Positions 39,771 through 52,069 of a stretch of DNA of 64,000 bases are shown in pieces. The stretch is from Pyropia haitanensis (lineage: Eukaryota > Rhodophyta > Bangiophyceae > Bangiales > Bangiaceae): positions 624,496 to 688,495 of the forward strand of contig SDUX01000002.1 in assembly GCA_008729055.1 (NCBI GenBank), in the 5' to 3' direction. Position numbers and translations under genes: made by a program. The notes beneath the pieces are model-generated. The model ran no database searches, was not told where the DNA came from, and saw nothing but the letters and a program-made list of their open reading frames with translations. The first letter of the stretch is position 1. The number at the start of each line of letters is the position of its first letter.

Positions 39771-41178
39771 GTGGCAGGGGGGGTAGAGGGGGAGGGGGGG
39801 GATGCGCAGCGCGTCGGCGCGCCGCGGGTGTGTCCCCGTGGTGGCCCGCAGGTGTGGGCCCGCGGCGGCTCGGGCAGGCCGCGCCGCGGCGACGCGTAAG
39901 GCTGCCCGTGTTGCAGCGCGTCGTGCGGCGTGCGTGTCGGGCACCTGGATCTGAGCGTGCGGCCAACACAGCGCCCGCGGCGCGGCCGCTGACCTTGTGA
40001 CAGAGTGGCCGCGGGCCTGGTGACAGAGCGGCCGCTCGCGGCGGCCGCTGCGACGTGTGTCGACGCTCGCGCGCGGGCGGCAGTCACCGCCGCGGGGTGG
40101 CGCCCGTGGCCGCGGCGGCGCCCCGGTGTGGCAGCGGCGGCGGCGGCTAGGGTGGCGGCTCCCCAGTGTGGCAGCGACGACGGCGCCGGCGGCGGCGGCG
40201 GCGCCCTTGTGGGAGCGCCGTCACCGGCGGCCGCCGGTGGACGGCGACAGCGGCGGCGGCGGTGTCGCCATGCGGCGGCGGCGGCGGCCGGCGGTGGCGG
40301 CGGCAGTGGCGGCGGCCGGCAGGTGTGGGCGGCGCGGGCGCCCTATTTTCCATGAGAGGGGAGCCGCCCCCGTGCAAGCGCGCGGGTGTGGAGGCTAGAG
40401 TAGGAGGGGGGGCCGCGCCCGAGCCGTGGCCACGGCAGCGGGCGCTGACGGGCGCCGGTGGACGCCCGCAGGCGCCGGCTGTGGGGGTGGGAGCATCCCC
40501 GCAGTGGGGATGGTCGTGCCCGTCCTAGCGGGTGCGCGTCCTGGGGGCATGTTGACATTGTAGTTTTGCTTGATGCCAGTATGTCGTTTGTCTTGCGCTT
40601 CACCTCGTAGTCGTAGTTCTGGCCAACCACTTGACGTAAACGTACTTTGTAGGCAAGCCGGTCCCAGGTAGCGGGTTCTTTCTCTCTTTTTTGCCCTTTC
40701 TTGCACCGTCCTGGCGCTGCACCGCGCTGTACAGTCTCCCCCCGCTTTCGCGTTGCCCCCGCCTGTATCCAACCCCCACTGCATTCCCCGACGGAACCAA
40801 GCCGCCCACGCGGTCTCGACGGGCCGCCCCACTGCTCGACGCCCCGCCTGCCGCCGTCGCCGTCCATGCGCCCGCGGCGGTCCATCTGTGGGCCCCGCCG
40901 GTGCGCGCACCCACAACGCGTGGTTCTCGGCGCGATGCGCCACACAGGCGTGCCGGCTCCCACGTACGACGTGAGAGGGGTCCTACGGCCCAGGCGAGAA
41001 CAAAAACGGAGCAAGAAAAAGGAGCCACGCGCATCTCGTGACAGCGTTACCAGTAAAGACCCCGCTCCGTACGCGCCATTCCATGCGACCTACAGGGCAG
41101 CCGCCTGCACACGAGTCCGCAAGCAGCAGCAGGAGAAGCGAGAGTCGGAGGTGTCCAGCGCGGGGGCACCCCGGCGGC
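39598..41178. other. Interval between importin alpha and EH-domain genes
   Basis: G-rich near the importin 3' end, then mixed GC-rich sequence, less biased from 40540 to 40700. It holds the 3' ends of the two converging genes. No gene recognised. Confidence 0.45.
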
Positions 41179-43906
41179 TCAAAACGCCCAGTCGTCCATG
41201 CCACCGCCCCCCTTGGCCGCCGCCTTCGGGGGCGCCGCCGCCCCTGCGGGCGCCGGTGCTCTTGGCGCCCCCGCGGGGCCACCGCCCGCTCCCGGCCCAC
41301 CCCCACCCCCCCCACCCCCCCCCCCAAACCCATCGTCCGAACCCCAAAAGTCATCGTCCGAGCTGACGCTGTCCGAGTCACCCGCCCGCGGCGGCGGCGG
41401 CCCCGCCGACGGCCGGCCGCCGCCGCCCTTGTTGGCCTTTGCCAGGCTCGCGCCCGCCGATTTGGTGCCCGCCGCGGCGGTGCGGGCGGCGCCCGCGGCC
41501 GCCCGCGCGGCGCCGCCGAGGAGGGACTTGGCGCCCCGCGCGACGCCCGTCGCGGCCGCCGAGGCGGCCGGCGGCACCGCCGCCTTGGCCGACGCCACGC
41601 TCGGGCGCCCGCCAGCAGTCGGCGGCGACGGCCGCGGTGGGGCAGCACGGGGTGACGTGGCGCGGCCGAGGCTGCTGCTGTCACCGCGGCTGCCGTTGGA
41701 CGAGTAGGCGTGGCGGTCATCGTGGGAGGCGCCGGGGGTGGCGTCGCCAAAGCCGCCGTGCGATCGCATCGCCGTGGAGGGGGGAGGGAGCGGGGTCGTC
41801 TCGCCCCGCGGAGACGAGGGGATGCCCGGAGAGGCGGCGCCACCAAAGCCGCCCATGCCGCCGCCGCCACCCATCATGCCACCGCCCCTGGCACCACCGC
41901 CCTTGCCACCAGATGCGCCCCGCGGAGATGGCGGCATGCCCAGCGGCGGCGGACCGCCAAAGCCGGACATGCCACCGCCACCCATGCCGCCGCCCATACC
42001 GCCCATACCGCCGCCGCCCATACCACCCATGCCGCCGCCGCCCATACCACCCATACCGCCACCGCCCATGCCACCGCCACCACCCATCTGTCCGCCGCCC
42101 ATCCCACCACCACCACCACTAACCCCACCACCGCCCATCATGCCACCGCCCATTCCGCCACCGCCCAGCGTGGCCGTGTCGTCGCCCCCACCAAACAGGT
42201 CGGCACTCACAGCGCCTCGCGGAGACGACGGGCCGGCAGGCGGAGGGGGCTGGCTCGAAGGCGCCCGCCCGCCCTGCTGTTGCTGCTGCTGCATCGCCAG
42301 CTGCAGGGCCTGCATTTGCGCCTGCATCGCCTCCAGCTGCTGCTTGGCACGAGCCGCCTCCATCTTGGTCGCCCGCAGGTCCTCCCGCAGCGCCTCGGGG
42401 TTTTCCTGCCACGACGCGCGCGCTTCAGCCCCGTTACCCGCGCCGCCACCGCCGCCGCCGCCACCCATCCCCAGCAAGTCCGCACCACCCATCGGGGGTC
42501 CACCCCGTGGGGTCGTCGGTCCGAGTCCCGGTCCGTCGAGGAGGCTCCCACCGTCCAGCAGGCTTGGCGTGCTGCCGGCCGCCCCCCCCTGCGGTGGCAC
42601 GACCGCCGCGGGCGCCCGCGGCGGCGGCTCCTCCCCCCGCACGCGCACCCACAGGGTGCCCTCTGGGTCAAGCGCCGGCGGCAGCGCCTCGACCGCCAGC
42701 CGGTGCGTGCGGAGGCCCGTGACCAGATGGATGCCCACCCGGAACTGGGAGCGGTCCAGCCGCCCGTCGTGGCGCACGTCCGCCAGCTGCCACACCCGCT
42801 TGAGCACCGGCCGCGGGAGGCCGCTGCTGCCAAAAAACGGGCCCGCCACCGCGCCCGTCACGTAGCCGGTGCGCTTGGCGTCAAGGTTGGCAAAGAACGC
42901 GTCGTACTTTTCCGCCTCGGCCGGCTCAATCGTCCATGAAAAGCCGCTGCCACCGCCGGGCGCACCGCCGCCCGCCCCCCCGCCCGGCGACGCCGACGGC
43001 GGCTGCTCCTTGGGCGCCGCGGGCGCGGGCGGCGGCCCAATGTCCGGCACCAGGTGGAGGCCCGCAAACGAGCGCAGACCGTTGACCGAGATGTCCGCGC
43101 CGCGCTGGCCCAACGCCACCAGCCGGAGGGCGATGAAAAAGGTGTCCCGGTCGAGGGCGCCAGCCTTGGTGTGGTCCGCGATGGACCAGATGAGGCGCAG
43201 CTGCGAGCGGGACACCCGCGACGCGCGGGAGAGGAAGCCGACCGCCGCGGCACCGCCAATGGGCTTGCCGTCGGGGGACGCCTCGTTCCACAGCTCTGAG
43301 TACTTGAGATCCTCCGCCACGTTAAGCCGCATGTACTGCTGGGCCTCTATGCGGACAAGACGAGGCACGTATGGCACGGTGTCAACGATCCACAAGCAGA
43401 GCACCCAGAAAAAGCCGATGGGCAATGCAACACACACAAAAAGAAAAAGAGCGCGTCAGTAGATGTCGACCATCGTCAAGCACAAACGCAACACCCGGCC
43501 CAGGCACACCACCTGAAGAGGTAACAGCGCCTCTCACCCAAGTCCTATCCAGCACGACTACGACGTCCACCTCCACGCACGTCAAGGGAAAAAAGAGACC
43601 AGGGGTTCCCCAGGGAGGTACCCCCACCCCCCCCAGTGTGCAAGCAGCGCGGCCACAGCGATAACAACCCCTCCCAGACCCCCTACCCTTCGCCCCCCGA
43701 CGTACCATGCGGCGGCGGCCCATCGGGCGGCGGCGCCATGTACAGGCCGTTGGGGCCCATCTGCGGGGCACCCCCCCCCCCCCCGTACGGCGGGTACCCC
43801 CCCCGGCGCCATCGGCCGGCGGCGGCGGCGCCTGCGGCGGCGGCGCGCCCATCATGCCGCCCGGGTACATGGCGCCGCCGCCAAAGCCGCCGGGCTGGCC
43901 GTACAT
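41179..43906 (-). CDS. Two-EH-domain endocytic adaptor (Eps15/Pan1-like)
   Basis: Exon 1 is 43706-43906, exon 2 is 41179-43346, with a 359-nt GT-AG intron (donor GTACGT) joining in phase 1. The N-terminus MYGQPGGFGGGAMYPGG and the Pro/Gly/Met text NGLYMAPPPDGPPPH lie in two frames separated by the C8 tract 43797-43804, so one base is probably wrong or mutated. EH domain 1 begins DLKYSELWNEASPDGKPIGG and has LRLIWSIADHTKAGALDRDTF; EH domain 2 has AEKYDAFFANLD and LKRVWQLADVRHDGRLDRSQF. A coiled coil (REDLRATKMEAARAKQQLEA, Gln-rich) follows, then a Met-Gly-Gly repeat region, then a basic Ser/Ala-rich part and acidic Trp/Phe motifs (DDDFWGSDD, terminal DDWAF) like those that bind clathrin adaptor appendages. 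EH domains bind Asn-Pro-Phe peptides. Role: scaffold in clathrin-dependent endocytosis at the plasma membrane. Confidence 0.88.
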
Positions 43907-44478
43907 GGCGTCGGCACGGGTGGGGGGAGGCGCCAACGGGTCCCGCCGCCCAGCCGCTCCAGCCCCCCGTCGGTGATCCCCGGCGCCCGGCCCGTGCGGA
44001 AGGACAGGCACGTCGAAAAAAAAAAAAAACAGCAGCGGACGGCGGACACAGCGGCACGCGGGAGACGTGCCCAGGAAGGGCGTCAAGCCGACTCAACTTG
44101 GTCGTTGATAGCGTTGCCACGCTCAGGGCACCGGTCCGCCCGTTGGCGCGGCCGGAACCGGGTGCGCCGCGCCCCGCCAGTCACGACGCCAGCAGCGCGA
44201 GAACCCCCCAACGCACGCGCGCCGCGAGCGCAAGCGCGGCGCGCGCGCAGGGATGCAAGACAGCAGGCGACCACGACCGCGACTGCTGGCACACATGGAA
44301 CAGTCCGGAATCTGCGTAATTGACGAATACAGAATCTCCGTGTACGGAAAACCCACTGGCGGGTGGAAACGTAATTTCTGGTGGGCACCCGCGCCCACGC
44401 CGCCCGCACCCCCGTCGTGCTCGTCCCACGCGCGCGGCCGAGCGTCGTCCCCCCCACTCGCCGCCCACCACCCCCGCC
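43907..44478. other. Interval between EH-domain and PNPO genes
   Basis: Contains an A14 tract near 44016, lying in the presumed 5' region of the minus-strand EH gene. The 44281-44400 patch is less GC-rich. No gene recognised. Confidence 0.5.
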
Positions 44479-45468
44479 TCACGGCTGCAGACGGGTCATG
44501 GTCCACCCCTCCGCCCCCGCCTCGCGCGTGTAGCACAGGCGGTCGTGGACGCGGCTCTTGCGGCCCTTCCAAAACTCCACCAGCGTCGGCGTCAGGCGGT
44601 AGCCGCCCCAGTGCGGCGGCCGCGGGATGTCCTTGACCGGCTCGCCGCCCGCGGCGGCCCCCCCCGGGCCATAGTACTCGGCCTCGAGCGAGGCCATGCG
44701 GGCCTCCATGACGCCGCGGTCCGCGGCGGGCGCGCTCTGGTCGCTCGCCCACGCGCCGAGGCGGCTGCCCGCCGGCCGCGACGCAAAGTACGCGTCGCTC
44801 TCGGCGGCCGGCACGCGGGCGGCCGCGCCCTCGACGCGGACCGAGCGCTCCAGCTCGGGCCACCAAAACGTCAGCGCCGCGGCGGGCACCGCGTCGAGGT
44901 CCGCCGCCTTGCGGCTCGTGTAGTTGGTGTACCACACAAACCCCCGCGCGTCGACGCCCTTGAGCAGCACGTACCGGCCGGCGGGGGTGCCCGCCGCCGA
45001 CACCGTCGACAGGCACATGGCGTTGGGCTCCGCCACCCCCGCGCGGACGGCGTCGTCAAACCAGGCGCGGAACTGGACGACCGGGTCCGCGTCGACGGTG
45101 GCCTCGTCGAGGGGGGTCTCCGAGTAGGACTCGCGGTAGTCCGAGATGGACTTGGCCGCGTCCATGGGGGGGGCGGCCGCCGCCATTGTCTCGGCCGGGG
45201 GGGGGGGGGGAGGGGCAGCAGGCTGGGGGGGGGTAGCCGTCGCCACCCACCGGCTGGCCACGCGGCTCAGGCCGCGGCGGGGGGGAGGGCGGGTGCCAAC
45301 AACACCACCGCCGCGGGAGAGCGCCGGCCGCGGGGAGACGGCGCCGCCACCCACGCCGCCAACGCCAATGTCAACGAGGGGCGGCGCAAACGAGGCCACG
45401 CCCGCCCGCCCGCCGGCCACGCGCGTGGCGGCGGCGGCGATGCGGCCGAGAGGGTGCACCGCGCTCAT
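44479..45468 (-). CDS. PNPO: Pyridoxamine/pyridoxine 5'-phosphate oxidase
   Basis: 329 residues, intronless. The ATG at 45468 opens an N-terminal extension of about 100 residues (MSAVHPLGRIAAAATRVAGG..., Arg/Ala/Ser-rich, no acidic residues at first) that fits an organelle transit peptide. The catalytic part starts SISDYRESYSETPLDE. FMN and substrate contacts of the PdxH family are present: GRYVLLKG (164-171), YTNYTSRKA (180-188), RVEG (211-214), ASDQS (241-245), PPHWGGYRL (284-292), EFW-KGR, and RVHDR (306-310) near the C-terminal RLQP. It oxidises pyridoxamine or pyridoxine phosphate to pyridoxal phosphate, the salvage end of vitamin B6 metabolism. There is no fused NAD(P)HX epimerase domain of the kind found in the plant PDX3 protein. 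A shorter start at Met95 is possible. Confidence 0.94.
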   Translation of the reverse strand: MSAVHPLGRIAAAATRVAGGRAGVASFAPPLVDIGVGGVGGGAVSPRPALSRGGGVVGTRPPPRRGLSRVASRWVATATPPQPAAPPPPPPAETMAAAAPPMDAAKSISDYRESYSETPLDEATVDADPVVQFRAWFDDAVRAGVAEPNAMCLSTVSAAGTPAGRYVLLKGVDARGFVWYTNYTSRKAADLDAVPAAALTFWWPELERSVRVEGAAARVPAAESDAYFASRPAGSRLGAWASDQSAPAADRGVMEARMASLEAEYYGPGGAAAGGEPVKDIPRPPHWGGYRLTPTLVEFWKGRKSRVHDRLCYTREAGAEGWTMTRLQP

Positions 45469-47451
45469 CCGCAGGAACAGTGGGCGGGGTGGACGGAGGG
45501 GAGCGGGGAGGAGGGGGGGGGGGGGGGGGGGGAGGTGGGGAAGGAGGAAGGCGGACAATGGGGGGCGAGGAGGGGGGCGAGGAGCGGGGCGATGGCGGCG
45601 GTTTGGCGACCGGTCTGGAAGGAAAGGCGGCTGGAAGCGGAGCCATCCTGCGATCGCCCGCTTGCTAGCTAGGCGGTGGCAGTTGGTCCCTCGACGGCAG
45701 TACGCCACGTGTACACCATTTTCGAGCTCAAAGATGGGGGAGACCCCCCAAAATGATGCGCAGGAGTTGTTGACGCCCACAGAAGGATTCTCGTCATCCG
45801 GCCGCGCGGCCGGATTCGCACACGAAGCGTCGTGGCTGAAATTCCGCCCCTGCGCCACGACTGCGAGCGGCACGGCGGCCGCGGCCACGGTGCCGCCCGC
45901 GGGCGTCGCCAGCTGGCAGACCCCCCCCCCCCCCCCCCACCCTTCCCCTTGTCCCGTCGCCCCCCGCGAGGCCGCCGCGGCCACGGCCCGCGGCGGCCGC
46001 GACGGCGGCGGCGCCAAATTCCACCCCGTCCGCCGCGTGGGAGCGCGGCGGCCGCCGCGGTGGCGCGCCGCGCCGCCGCCGTCATTGCCGCTGACGTCCC
46101 CCGCCGCCCGCTGGGGGTGTGTGCGTCGACGCGCCACTCGCGGTCGCCCGCTCGCCGCTGCGGCCGCCGCGCCTCCCCGCTCTCTCCCCTAGGGTCCATC
46201 GCACCGCGAGCGGCGCGCGGCTGCCGCTGCCGCTGCCACCACCGCCGCCGCCGCCGCCGTCGCCGCCGACGACGACGCTGTGCGCCAGCGGCCGCTGACG
46301 GCGACGGCGGTGACGGCGACGGCGACGGCGGCGACGGCGGCGGCGGCGGCAGCGGCGGCGGCGGCGGCGGTGGCGACGGCGGTGGCGACGGCTGGTGGCG
46401 GCGACTGCAATTTGGGCGGCCCCCGCCGCCGCCTTGCCGACGGGCGCGCGCGCGCGCGCGCGGGCGTGCTAGTAGGGCCGGCCGAGTCGTGGCGGCCCGC
46501 CGGCGGCCGTCGGTATGGCACGCCGCCGCCGCCAGGCGCTGGCGAGGAACGAAAAACGGGGCGGCGGCCACCGGCGGCGTCGCCGCGCCGCGTCTGCCGC
46601 GGGCATCGCGTCCACCGCCCAGCCTACCGGCGGCGGACCCCCCCCCCCCCCCCCCCATCCGCGGGCGGCGCCACCCCGTGGCGCGTCGGCGGCGTAGGCG
46701 GCGGGCCCCCGGTGGGCCGCCGCGGTCGTGGCGCCGCCGGCAGCGCCCGCCCGTCCCCCCCCGCCCGCCGCGCCCGCGCCGCGCGCGCCGCGCCGCGCGC
46801 CGCGCGCGCGCGCGCCCGCCCGTCGTGGCCGTGCCGCCGGCCGCCGGCCGTGGCGGGGTGGTGGGGAACAATGGGGAGGGGGGGGGGGCGGACGGCGGGC
46901 GGGCAAAGGGGGGGGGGGGGGGGGGGGGGGCGGGCGGGCGTGCATGCGCTGGAGGGCGAGGGGGGGGGGTGCCGTCGCCCGTCGCCACGCGGGCCACCCG
47001 CGCGCGCGGCGCGCGGCGGTGCGGGCGGCGCCCGCCGGGTCGGAGGGGGGGGGGGGGCGGGGGGGGGGGGGCGCGGCCGTACAAGAGCGCACCGCCGGCG
47101 GCGGCGGCGGCGTGCCGGCCGCCACGGGCGTCCCGCGCGGCCGTGACGCCGCCACCCGTCGCGGCGGGTCGTTGCGCCGGCGGCCGTCCCGCTCGCCGTC
47201 GCCGCCGCCGTCTGCCGTGTCTTCGTTGCGCCGGCGGCACACGCTCGGGTTGCTTCCACGGCGGCGCCGTCCACTCTTGCCCTCCCCTTTGCCGCCGCCC
47301 CCGTCCCGTGCCCTCCGCACCCTTGCCCTGCGCTTGTGCTTGCCGCTCTCCGCATCCGCTTTCTCCCCCCCCCCCCCGACCTCCACCCGACGGCTGCGCT
47401 CCTCCCCCGGAAACCTCCTCCTCTCGGGTGCCACCCGTCGCCGCGGCCATG
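45469..47451. other. GC-rich interval without a supported gene
   Basis: The C8-G-rich 45500-45530 tract, an AT-richer patch at 45660-45800, and a (GC)n dinucleotide run at 46444-46462 with a second GC/CG alternating stretch near 46778-46822 (both Z-DNA prone). Very long open frames exist on both strands but consist of Arg/Ala/Pro/Gly only. Confidence 0.45.
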
Positions 47452-48378
47452 GCCATGGTCATGGGCCGCCCGCCGTCGCCCGCGGGGGCCTCCCCTACCA
47501 CCTGCCCCGCCCGCGCGGCGGCCGCGCCGCCGCCGGCCGCGCCGGCAGTGCCGCGCCGCCGCCGGTCGGGCCGCCGCCGCCGCCGACGCTGTCCACGCCG
47601 CCGCTGACCGCCACGGCGGCGGGCGGCGGTGCCGGCAGTGCGTCGTCGCCGCCGCGGCGGGCGGGCACGCCGACGGGGATGGCGCGCTACGGGCCCGCGT
47701 CGACGGCGGCAGCGGCGGCGGCGGCGGCGGCGGCGGCGGCCGCCCCCCCCGGCGCGGCGGCCGCGCCAGCGTCGGCCGGCGCGTCGTCGCCCGTCACCCC
47801 CCCCGCACGGCGGCCGTCGGCGTCGTCGCGGCGGCAGTCGCTGGGCCCCCCCCCCCACGTCAGACGGCGCCGACGGTCAAGGACTCGCTGCCCGGCTCGC
47901 CCGCGTCGGTCGTCGTGGACGTGTATGGGGACGGCGTCGACGGTGACGGCGACGGCGGCTGCGGCGGGCGCGGCGTGGCCGCCGTTCGTGGCGGCGGCGG
48001 CCGGCTGGCGGCGGCCGCGGTGGGCGGTGGGGAGCTGCCGCCGCTGCCGTCGCCGGCGCGGCTGGCGGAGCTCGCCGCTGCCGTCGCGGCACTCGGCGGC
48101 GGCGGCGGCGGCTCGCGGGCGGCGGCCCGTGGCGGGCGCGCCGCCGCCGCCGCCGCCGCGGGGGCGGGGGGGGGGGCGGCGGCGCGAGCAGCGCCGACAG
48201 CATCTGCTACTATGAGCTGGTCGAGGTGGACCTCCTGTCGCCGGGGGTGGGGGGGGAGGCGAGGACGGGGGTGGGGGGGAGGCGCCCATGGAGGGAGGGG
48301 TGGCGGCGTGGTGGCGCTGGCTGCTGGGGCGGGGGGTGCGCGCCGCCGCTGCGTGTGACGGCGAGGACGGGGCGGCCG

Positions 48379-48425
<47 letters not shown>

Positions 48426-48839
48426 ACCCCCGGCGTGTGGAGGAGACGCGACGCCGGCTCCTCCCCGCCGCCGGCGGGCGTGCGCGCGGCCGGTCGGCGC
48501 GCCGACGGCGGCGGCGGCGGCAACGACGACGCGGCGTGCGGCGGGGCGGCGGCGGCCGGCGGCGGGCGCGGGGTGGCCAAGGCGCCCCCGCCCGGCGCGT
48601 CACGGGTCGTTGCCGCCGCCGCGGCGGTGGTGGTGTGGGCGGGCGTGTCGTTTGTGGCGGGCGTGGCGGTGGGTGGGTGGGTGGTCGACGCGGGGGTGGT
48701 GCTGGGGGGGGGGGGAGGGGGGGGGCGCCCGCGGGCGTCGCCCGGGGTGTCGCCCGCCTCGTTGGCGTGCTCGTGTGAGGGGCGACTGGCGGCGGACGGG
48801 GGGGTGGGGAGGCGATGGGGAGGGAGGGGGTGGACGTGA
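47452..48839 (+). CDS. Candidate membrane protein, reading frame broken at homopolymers
   Basis: Coding-like text runs along the plus strand but changes frame at the C11 tract 47846-47856, the G11 tract 48166-48176 and G-rich sequence near 48255-48280. Segments are TLSTPPLTATAAGGG, MARYGPASTAAA and ASSRRQSLGPPP, then TVKDSLPGSPASVVVDVYGDG, then SSADSICYYELVEVDLLSPG, then ASRVVAAAAAVVVWAGVSF followed by VAGVAVGGWVVDAG. The last part looks like one or two membrane helices near the C-terminus. Each piece has credible amino-acid variety, but no family is recognised. Start and end are uncertain; the stop at 48837 belongs to the last frame. Confidence 0.4.
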
Positions 48840-49237
48840 GGGAGGGACGACGGCGGGTTGGGCGGGTGGGGGGCGCGGCCCCCGTCGCGGCGGCGACGCG
48901 GCGGCGGCGGCGCGGCTCTGCCGGCGCGTGTGGTGCGGCGGCGGACGGACGGTGCGGCTCTGCCGGCGCGTGTGGTGCAGCGGCGGCTGGGCGGTGCGGG
49001 TGACGCCGCCGCTGCTGGTGGGGGGCGTGTTTGTACATAGGACGACCGCGCGGGGGAGGCGGCGGCGGCGGCGGCCGCCGCCGCTGCCGCGGCCGCCACA
49101 CGCCGCGGTTCCCGTCGCCGCGGGCCGCGACAGCCGGCACGCGCCGCAAACGACGGCGGCGCACCGCGCTCTTCTGTTTTCTTCTTGTGCGCTGGCGCCG
49201 TCCGCGCTCCCCGCCCCCCCCCCCCCCGGTCACCCCC

Positions 49238-50541
49238 CTAAAAGTACCGCAGCTTCACCCACAGGCCCAGCGCCGCCTCGGCCGCCACCGCCGCGGCACG
49301 CACGGCGGCTACCGCCCCCCACCCCCGGCCGCCCGTCTCGCCCATGCCGCCGTACCCCCCCGCACCCCCCCCCACCGGCGCGACGAGGCGCCCCCCCGCC
49401 CTGCCCGTCGCGCCCGCACCCACCGCGCCCACCCCCCCGCCGCTGTTCACCCACACCACCCCACACCGGGCGGCCCAGCCCGCCGCCACCCCCGCGCCGC
49501 CCCCCCCGCCGCGGCGGCGGCGACGCCCACCACCCCGGGCGCGGCGGCGTAGCCGTACACGCACACCCACGACAGCCAGGCGGCCCACCAGCCCGCCGCG
49601 CCCGCGGCGCCGCCACCACCCCCGCCACCACCGCCGCCACCCCCCTCCCGTGCCGCCGCCCACCGGAGGCCCGTTGCCATCGCCGCTGGCGCCACGACCG
49701 CCCACACCCCCACCACCGCCGCGGCCGACACCAGGTGCGCCGCGTCCACCGCCGTGTGGCGGGGCAGCGCCGCCGCGGCCGCGGCCGCCGCGGCCGTCGC
49801 GGCGGGGTGGAGGGAGCGGGCGAGCGCGGCGACGTTGCTCGCCGCGGCGATGGCCACCACCAGCGTCGCGTTGGCCCACACGGGGCCGTACAGGTCGGGC
49901 GCCTCGGCGGGCCCCCCATCGGCGGCAACGTCGCCGCCGCCATGGGCGCCGGCGGTAGGACGGTCGGCACCGCTGGCGGCGGCAGGGGGGAAGGGCACAG
50001 CCGCCGCCGCCAGCACCGCCACCGTCGGCAGCAGCGCCCGCCGCAGCCGCCGCCCGACCGTCGACGCGGAGACGGCAAAGTGCGCGGCGTGCGTGGCGGG
50101 CGCGTACCACGGCCCGCCGGCGGCGGCGGCGGCGGCGGCGGGGGAGAGGGGGTGGCCGCCGCCGGTGGCGGCCGCCGCCGCCGCTGGCGGCTCCTCCACG
50201 TCAAAGGGGACCACGACGGCGGTGGCGGCGGTGGCGGCGGCGGCGGCGGTGGTGGCGGCGGCGGGCGACCCGGGCGGGGGGGGCGGTGCCCATGGTGGTC
50301 GGGGGGAGGGCGGGGCCGCCGCCCGCTGCGCGGCACCCGCCGCCCCCGCCGCGGCGGCTCGCCCCTGGCCACCATGGGGGGACGCCCCGCGCCGCCGCCC
50401 GCGGCCGCCACCGCCGCCGCCCGCGGCGGGCGGCCGGTGCGCCGGCGGCGCCGGCGGCGCCGGCTGCGGGCCCCCCGCCGGGGGGGGTCGCCGTCGAGGA
50501 AGCGCTCGAGGCTGTCAAGGTCCGCGGCGGTGGCCGCCAGG
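49238..50541 (-). CDS. YIPF1/2-like Golgi membrane protein (YIP1 family)
   Basis: The central motif is APDLYGPVWANATLVVAIA, which matches the PDLYGPFW...TL signature of YIPF1/2 proteins, preceded by WYAPATHAAHFAVSASTVGRRL and LRRALLP, the equivalent of the family's FDVDT...RIxxSLLP region. Several hydrophobic helices follow, and the protein ends ALGLWVKLRYF, like the family's short aromatic tail. The N-terminal exon piece begins after a C-rich tract and CAG at 50542, a good splice acceptor, with LAATAADLDSLERFLDGDPP. Two frame switches are needed, at G8 50480-50487 and C8 49500-49507. Exon 1 is not placed; GDEDAPWLTHRR near 50600 is one candidate. YIPF proteins sit in Golgi/ER membranes and work with Rab GTPases in vesicle traffic. 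Confidence 0.65.
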
Positions 50542-52069
50542 CTGGGGGGGGGGGGGGGGGGGAGGAGACCGCCGCCGCCGGCGGTGCGTCAGCCAGGGGG
50601 CGTCCTCATCGCCAGAGGAGGGGGGGGGGACCGCATGCCACGCGGCCGGGGACAGGGGGGAAGGGGGGGGGGTGGGGGGGGTGAGGAAGGGGGGGGTTGG
50701 GGTGGGGGGGATGCAGGTGGGGGAGGGAGGGGGGAGGAACGCCTGCTCTACCAGCGCTAAAGGCGCGGTGCGAGCGGGCGACCAAGCCGGCCGGCGGGGG
50801 TGGAAGCCGCCCCCTCCGTTGAGCAGAGGGACACACGCGGGCAGGCGGCGGCCGTCATGGTGCCACGGTGGCAACCCGCCGCGGCACCGCTCTCCGCTCC
50901 CGCACGGGGCGTAACCGACAAACTACCATCCGGGCCGGCGGAGCCAAAACGCCCATCCGGTTGAAGTTCTGACGACTCCCGTCCCACGTCCACCGCCAAG
51001 CCAACGGGGAGGGGGAAGGGGAGTGCGCCGGCGGGCGCCGTCTGGGGCGTCGCCCCGCCCACGGCGTAATTCAATGTAGCGTCCTGATTTGAGCCCCGGA
51101 TTCCAGGCGGGACCGACCAGCTCTGTGTAAGGGCGGAAGAAGGGGGGGGCGCGCGCGAGGTGGTTGTGGCCGACACGCATATGGAGGGCCCTGCGGGCAG
51201 GCGTCTGCAAGTGTTTTCGTGCGGCCGCCTCCTCCCACAGCTATACGCCACGCAGCCTTTCTGGGGGCGCAGCAGATCGAGTGCCGCCCCACCGCCACCG
51301 GGTCGTGGCAACGTGGAAACGGGCCCATCGTCTCGCCACTCGGGGCAGCCCTCCCAGCGGTGACACACTCTTTGAGTTCCCGAAAAGTATGAAAAAAATA
51401 AATGCGATGGGAGGCTGGCCCGGTTGCCTGTTGCTGGCGTGCGGTGGGTGGCGCGCGGGGAGAGGAAGGGGGAATGCGGCGCGCGGCGCTCCGCGAGGCT
51501 CGCGCGTGGGGCGTCGTGGCGGGGTGGCCCGGTCGGCGTCCACGACCCGTGCGTCGAGTACGTACAGCCCCGTACGTACAGGCTGGGTTGGGAGAGGTTT
51601 TGGGGGGGCGGGAGGGGTCGCCACCCGCAGCGGCGCCCCAACCGCCGCCGACGGGGTGGGGCGACACCGCCGCGGCCCGCGCGGGGCCCTGCCAACGCAC
51701 AACACGGGCGGGCGGTCGTCCCGGCCGTTCGCCGCCGCTCCCGGCCCGCCCGCGCCGTCGCCGCGCGCGCCCGCCACCCCCGCCGACACCCGCCGGACGG
51801 TGGCCCCCCACCACCAACGCTGCCGCCCGTCCCGCTCCCGCTTCCCCGCCGACCGTTTCGTGTGGGTGCCGCGGGTGCGTTGGTTTTTCTCCACCGTCGC
51901 CATTGTCGGCGCCGCTGCCGCGGTCGGTATCGCCGCCGCTCGTGCCTTGTCGCGGCGCTCCGTTGCTGTCGCGGCTGCTGTTGTCGTTGCGCGCGCGTGG
52001 GCGCGTCGCCCCCGGCTGGGCGACCGGGGCAGCGGCCGGGTGCGGGGGCGGGCACCCATCGGTACCGTC
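50542..52069. other. Interval between divergent YIPF-like and membrane-protein genes
   Basis: Holds the likely first exon of the minus-strand YIPF-like gene (about 50590-50650) and the promoter region of the plus-strand gene. The 51060-51400 part is less GC-rich and includes an A7 run at 51392. No other gene recognised. Confidence 0.4.

Noticed and set aside
43347..43437. Upstream in-frame start (MCVALPIGFFWVLCLW...) for the EH-domain protein, resembling a membrane anchor
   Set aside because: It lies in the intron; a good acceptor at 43347 and an upstream exon with a matching phase explain the gene better.
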